From positions 62,001 to 126,000 of the forward strand of contig VGBW01000001.1 of NCBI GenBank assembly GCA_016870365.1: DNA of 64,000 nt. Reading direction: 5' to 3'. The notes below the pieces were generated by a model. The model was not told where the DNA came from and ran no database searches. It saw only the letters and a list, made by a program, of their open reading frames with translations. The DNA is from Actinomycetota bacterium. Lineage in GTDB: Bacteria; Actinomycetota; Actinomycetes; Nanopelagicales; Nanopelagicaceae. The position numbers were made by a program, and so were the translations under genes. Below are positions 61,085-64,000 of this stretch, one piece after another (positions within the stretch are counted from its first letter, which is position 1; each line of letters opens with the position of its first letter).

Positions 61085-61124
61085 GTGAAATGTCCATAAC
61101 CGGTGGGTTACGGCTATGTTTCAC
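61085..61124 (-). promoter_or_regulatory. Candidate GlnR-like operator upstream of glnA
   Basis: On the minus strand GAAAC-ATAGCC-GTAAC (61108-61123) has the AC-N9-AC core of GlnR sites. On the plus strand ATAAC-CGGTGG-GTTAC (61096-61111) repeats the pattern. Outer arms GTGAAA and TTTCAC (61085, 61119) and an inner TAACC/GGTTA make it palindromic. A TAGGTT -10 (61069-61074) with a poor -35 would fit activator-dependent transcription of glnA. Confidence 0.5.
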
Positions 61125-61152
61125 AAATCAGGCCTAGAGACCCTTTCTTAGT

Positions 61153-61164
61153 TAGGTTGAGCCT
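61153..61164 (+). promoter_or_regulatory. Leaderless -10 element of the RDD gene
   Basis: TAGGTT (61153-61158) ends 6 nt before the ATG at 61165. Confidence 0.55.
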
Positions 61165-61536
61165 ATGGAACAGGCAGGACTTGGCCGGCGGGTGCTAGCC
61201 CTCACTATCGATTGGGCTATCGCCTTATTCAGTGCAGCCTTGTTCTATCCCTTGCAATCAAGCGCTTTGGGGCCATCGCTATTTCGCCTCGGGGTCTTTG
61301 TATTTGAAGTTGCGCTTCTAACCTCACTAGGTGGGGCTTCCGCCGGCCAGAGAGTTATGGGCCTTAGAGTTCTTAGTTGGCCGGATTACCTATTCCTTCG
61401 TCCAGGGCCGATTCTGCTTCGTACAATGCTTATTGCGCTAGTAATTCCAGCTGTGGTCACTGATAAAGATGGGCGAGGCCTTCATGATCGCGCAGCAAGA
61501 TCGGTGGTGATGAAAGTAAGGCAAAAGAAGACCTAA
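61165..61536 (+). CDS. RDD-family membrane protein
   Basis: A 123-aa membrane protein with three to four hydrophobic helices and the RDD pattern in GLGRRVLALTIDWAIALF, ASAGQRVMGLRVL and DKDGRGLHDRAARSVV. Its function is unknown; RDD proteins beside glnA and DUF4191 are common in actinobacteria. The 3' end overlaps the convergent DUF4191 gene by 4 bp. Confidence 0.87.
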   Translation: MEQAGLGRRVLALTIDWAIALFSAALFYPLQSSALGPSLFRLGVFVFEVALLTSLGGASAGQRVMGLRVLSWPDYLFLRPGPILLRTMLIALVIPAVVTDKDGRGLHDRAARSVVMKVRQKKT

Positions 61537-62216
61537 CGAGGTTTTGGCATCCTCATGTTCTTAGGCATTGGGCCCTTTGGTAGTGGGATGTTAAGTCCAC
61601 CAACTGACTTAAGTCTTGCTCGTAGCTCTCTGACCTGAACTGTTGATAGTTTCTTTGGAAACTTCTTCATTCTCTTCTGGAGCTTTCGAACTGAAACTTG
61701 ATCCTCGCCGTTGCCTACGACTAATTCATGGATAGGAACCCCAGGGGCGAAGCGCTCCATCTTTCGCTTCTCATCCATTAGTAATGAGCGCAGGCCGTGA
61801 CCACCTTCGCCAACTAGGACAACCCCAGCTTTTCCGACTGCGCGATGAACCATGTCTTGATTCTTGTTAACGTTAACTGCCGGGGTAATTGTCCAACCTT
61901 TGCGGATTGACATTAAGACACTAGCTCCAGCCCCAGGCTGTCCCTCAATTGAGGCATAGGCGGCATTTCCTGCCAAACGGGTGAAATAGAAAAAAGCGCC
62001 GAGAAAAGCTAGCGGAAATGTGAGAAAGGCGGCATAGCCAGGACGGCCAAAGAAGGCTCCAATTCCGATACCCAAGCCCCAGAGCGGTGCGAATACGGCT
62101 AGGCAGCGAAGTAAGACAAATGAGTACTGCTTTTTTGAAAGTGAATAGGCATCGCGAATTGTCTTGAATCTAACCTTCCTGGGAGCGTTTGGGTCTTTCC
62201 TCTTTCTTCCGAGCAT
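61533..62216 (-). CDS. DUF4191 family membrane protein
   Basis: A 227-aa protein with two adjacent hydrophobic helices near the N-terminus (YSFVLLRCLAVFAPLWGLGIGIGAFF and YAAFLTFPLAFLGAFFYF) and a soluble, basic C-terminal part (AVNVNKNQDMVHRAVGKAGVVLVGEGG; VRKLQKRMKKFPKKLSTVQV). This is the actinobacterial DUF4191 arrangement next to lipA. Function unknown. It starts 3 bp after the PlsC stop, in an operon lipB-lipA-plsC-DUF4191. Confidence 0.88.
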   Translation of the reverse strand: MLGRKRKDPNAPRKVRFKTIRDAYSLSKKQYSFVLLRCLAVFAPLWGLGIGIGAFFGRPGYAAFLTFPLAFLGAFFYFTRLAGNAAYASIEGQPGAGASVLMSIRKGWTITPAVNVNKNQDMVHRAVGKAGVVLVGEGGHGLRSLLMDEKRKMERFAPGVPIHELVVGNGEDQVSVRKLQKRMKKFPKKLSTVQVRELRARLKSVGGLNIPLPKGPMPKNMRMPKPR

Positions 62217-62219
62217 CTC

Positions 62220-62951
62220 TTAACTCTCCCTTTTACTTTCTCGCAAAGCCTCGAGCTCTGCCAGACTTGGAGCGCTTCCGCCCAATCTAGCCGGCGCCCA
62301 TCTAGCGCCCTTATGGGGGTCAGGGTAATCACTCTGAACTTGTTTTAGTAATTGGCCCATCGCCTCCTTCAGGGCGGAGAGCTCCCTATCTATATCGCAG
62401 CCTGGCTGGACATATCTGAGCTGCCCAATTGAAATGAAGACTGGGATGCTACTCCTAGATAAGTTCCTAGGTAGTTTCTTACTCCATATTCGCTGTGAAC
62501 CCCATATAACCATCGGCAGAATTGGGGCACCAGATTCCATCGCTAGGCGAATGACACCGCTTTTCATCTCTTTTAGCTCAAAGCTCTGAGAGATCGTGGC
62601 TTCGGGAAATACTCCAACAATCTCACCCTTCTTGAGCGTTTTAAGCGCTGCCAGAAAAGAAGGTGCGCCATTATTGCGATCTACTGAGATGTGTTTCATC
62701 CCGCGCATTAGTGGTCCAGCTATTGGGTGATCAAAGATTTCTCTCTTCGCCATAAACCTAACTAAACGACCGGTGGGCAAGAAAGCAGTTCCAGCAAGAG
62801 CAAAGTCAAGGTATCCAACATGATTCATCGCAAGAACTGCTGGACCTTTGGCAGGAATGTGGCCTTGGCCGTAGAAGGTGAAGCGAAGATCTAAATACTT
62901 CCAGAGCGCTCGAACGATTCCAATTACTGGGGGATAAACCAGGTCAGCCAT
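62220..62951 (-). CDS. 1-acyl-sn-glycerol-3-phosphate acyltransferase (PlsC family, second copy)
   Basis: A 243-aa acyltransferase with HX4D at His44 and Asp49 (MNHVGYLDF), [13 protein letters not shown] in place of the usual FPEGTRS, and [11 protein letters not shown]. The altered Glu-Ala-Thr motif occurs in a subgroup of actinobacterial PlsC proteins. The ATG overlaps the lipA stop by 8 bp. The substrate may differ from that of the copy at 45851. Confidence 0.9.
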   Translation of the reverse strand: MADLVYPPVIGIVRALWKYLDLRFTFYGQGHIPAKGPAVLAMNHVGYLDFALAGTAFLPTGRLVRFMAKREIFDHPIAGPLMRGMKHISVDRNNGAPSFLAALKTLKKGEIVGVFPEATISQSFELKEMKSGVIRLAMESGAPILPMVIWGSQRIWSKKLPRNLSRSSIPVFISIGQLRYVQPGCDIDRELSALKEAMGQLLKQVQSDYPDPHKGARWAPARLGGSAPSLAELEALRESKRES

Positions 62952-63879
62952 TTGCGATCCCTTGTCGGGCAGCGATAGCTTGCTTATATAACCTTCCTGC
63001 TCGATAACTTGATCTCACCAGCGGCCCACTCATAACTCCAAGGAAACCTAGCTCCTCTGCCTCTCTTGCTAGTTCCACAAACTCAGCTGGCTCTAACCAA
63101 CGCTCAACTGGGTGATGTAAATTAGATGGTCTCAAGTATTGAGTGATGGTGATCAATTCACATCCCGCTTGCCTTAGATCAAAGAGTGCTTGTGATACTT
63201 CACCTCGCTCCTCTCCCATGCCAAGAATGAGATTTGATTTGGTAATCAAGCCAAAATCTCTGGCTTGAGTGATAACGCTTAAAGATCTCTCATAGTCAAA
63301 GGCCGGTCTAATCCGCCTAAATGTTCTCCGAACAGTCTCTAGATTATGAGCGAATACCTCAGGTTGGCTCTCGAATATCTCATTTAGTAGCTCAGGTCTT
63401 GCTGAAAAATCCGGGGCTAGCATTTCAACTAAGCATCCAGGAACTGCCTGATGAATCTGGCGGATAGTCTGGCTATAGAGCCAGGCTCCCTCATCCTCTA
63501 GATCATCTCTGGCAACTCCGGTAACCGTTGCATACTTAAGACCCATGGTTGCCACTGATTCGGCAACCCTTCTTGGCTCATCTCTATCCAAAGGCTCAGG
63601 CTTTCCGGTATCGATATTGCAGAAGTCGCATCGTCTGGTGCAGGCGCTTCCACCAATTAGAAATGTTGCCTCTTCATCTTCCCAGCATTCATAAATATTG
63701 GGGCAAGCTGCCTCTTGGCAGACAGTGTGCAGACCTTCTTTGGCCACAAGCGATCGCAGTGCGCTGTACTGCCTCCCCATCTTGGCTTTGGTCTTAATCC
63801 ACTCTGGTTTTCGCTCAATTGGGGTGGCCGCATTACGAGCCTCAATTCTTATTAACTTACGTCCATTAGGCGCGAGCAT
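62944..63879 (-). CDS. lipA: Lipoyl synthase LipA
   Basis: A radical-SAM enzyme that inserts two sulfurs into protein-bound octanoyl groups. The 311-aa protein has the auxiliary cluster Cys54, Cys59 and Cys65 ([12 protein letters not shown]) and the radical-SAM cluster Cys80, Cys84 and Cys87 (CTRRCDFC). The [21 protein letters not shown] start region and the [14 protein letters not shown] end are family-typical. Its ATG overlaps the lipB stop (TGATG). Confidence 0.97.
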   Translation of the reverse strand: MLAPNGRKLIRIEARNAATPIERKPEWIKTKAKMGRQYSALRSLVAKEGLHTVCQEAACPNIYECWEDEEATFLIGGSACTRRCDFCNIDTGKPEPLDRDEPRRVAESVATMGLKYATVTGVARDDLEDEGAWLYSQTIRQIHQAVPGCLVEMLAPDFSARPELLNEIFESQPEVFAHNLETVRRTFRRIRPAFDYERSLSVITQARDFGLITKSNLILGMGEERGEVSQALFDLRQAGCELITITQYLRPSNLHHPVERWLEPAEFVELAREAEELGFLGVMSGPLVRSSYRAGRLYKQAIAARQGIANG

Positions 63880-64000
63880 CAGAGGCAGACCTCCATTAGA
63901 GATTGCTTCATCCGCGCCTCGACAACCTCTAAGACCCTCTCTAATTCAATGCTTTGATTTAACTCCTTCTGCATAGAAGTCACGGTAGCATCAGGGATTC
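63879..64000 (-). CDS. lipB: Octanoyltransferase LipB (C-terminal fragment)
   Basis: The last 40 codons of a gene that runs off the window. The visible peptide ([18 protein letters not shown], then a helical [15 protein letters not shown]) matches the C-terminal helix region of LipB, and the stop overlaps the lipA ATG, the usual lipB-lipA arrangement. LipB transfers octanoate from acyl carrier protein to lipoyl domains, the substrate of LipA. Confidence 0.82.
   Translation of the reverse strand, partial: IPDATVTSMQKELNQSIELERVLEVVEARMKQSLMEVCL

Overview
The window reads as a stretch of chromosome from a streamlined, moderate-GC actinobacterium. Evidence is the gene order and the actinobacteria-typical families: the smc-ftsY-amtB-glnB-ffh-rpsP run, DUF3093, DUF3159, DUF3000, DUF4191 and DUF4193 proteins, a SepIVA-like protein, inositol-1-phosphate synthase beside PadR, and a PimB-like mannosyltransferase beside an NlpC/P60 protein. 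Short intergenic gaps, many start/stop overlaps and A/T-rich third positions fit freshwater acI/Nanopelagicales-type cells, but that placement is inference. No phage, insertion sequence, CRISPR array, tRNA or rRNA gene was seen. No gene-free stretch exceeds 300 bases; the longest, 49348-49590 (243 bp), holds a structured leader, a C7T7 tract and a palindromic operator.

Layout. 152-17524 is core information processing: thiL, rpmB, recG, rsmD, coaD, a DivIVA-like gene, DUF177, rpmF, rnc, mutM, smc, ftsY, the ammonium module amtB-glnB, ffh, rpsP, a KH protein, rimM and trmD. 17663-22655 holds small actinobacterial genes, dut, two TrkA potassium-channel regulators and an RNA uridine methyltransferase. 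22713-30580 is central metabolism (acnA, dxs, fadJ, fadA). 30590-34259 is a ferric-iron-type ABC transporter, followed by rnd and DUF3000. 37667-46612 is an envelope and lipid block (NlpC/P60, PimB-like, two-component system, FadD15-like, SRPBCC, glucokinase, esterase, PlsC). 46613-53992 holds a PD-(D/E)XK nuclease, a LysE exporter, a uracil permease, padR-ino1, a small LuxR protein and an ECH/SDR pair. 53989-56508 is a CbiMNQO-type cobalt or nickel importer. 56595-64000 contains an exporter, a decaying glutamine amidotransferase, a Ste24-like protease, glnA, RDD, DUF4191, PlsC, lipA and the end of lipB.

The genes combine into recognisable modules: nitrogen assimilation (amtB, glnB, glnA, with GlnR-like sites at both loci), phosphatidylinositol/PIM and phospholipid synthesis (ino1, PimB-like, two PlsC), fatty-acid turnover (FadD, FadJ, FadA, ECH), SRP-dependent secretion (ffh, ftsY), and metal uptake (iron-type ABC, CbiMNQO) with palindromic operators over the promoters.

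The strongest observations are these. (1) A recurring TANNNT hexamer lies exactly 6, or sometimes 7, nt before the start codon of about 20 genes, indicating leaderless mRNAs and resolving several start sites. (2) A class II glutamine amidotransferase has lost its start codon, gained two in-frame TGA codons and changed catalytic-site residues, but keeps an intact promoter. (3) rnc and cbiQ lack any ATG, GTG or TTG upstream of their conserved N-termini. (4) A small ORF at 44507-44716 is interrupted by an in-frame TAA. (5) Several unassigned palindromic operators were found.
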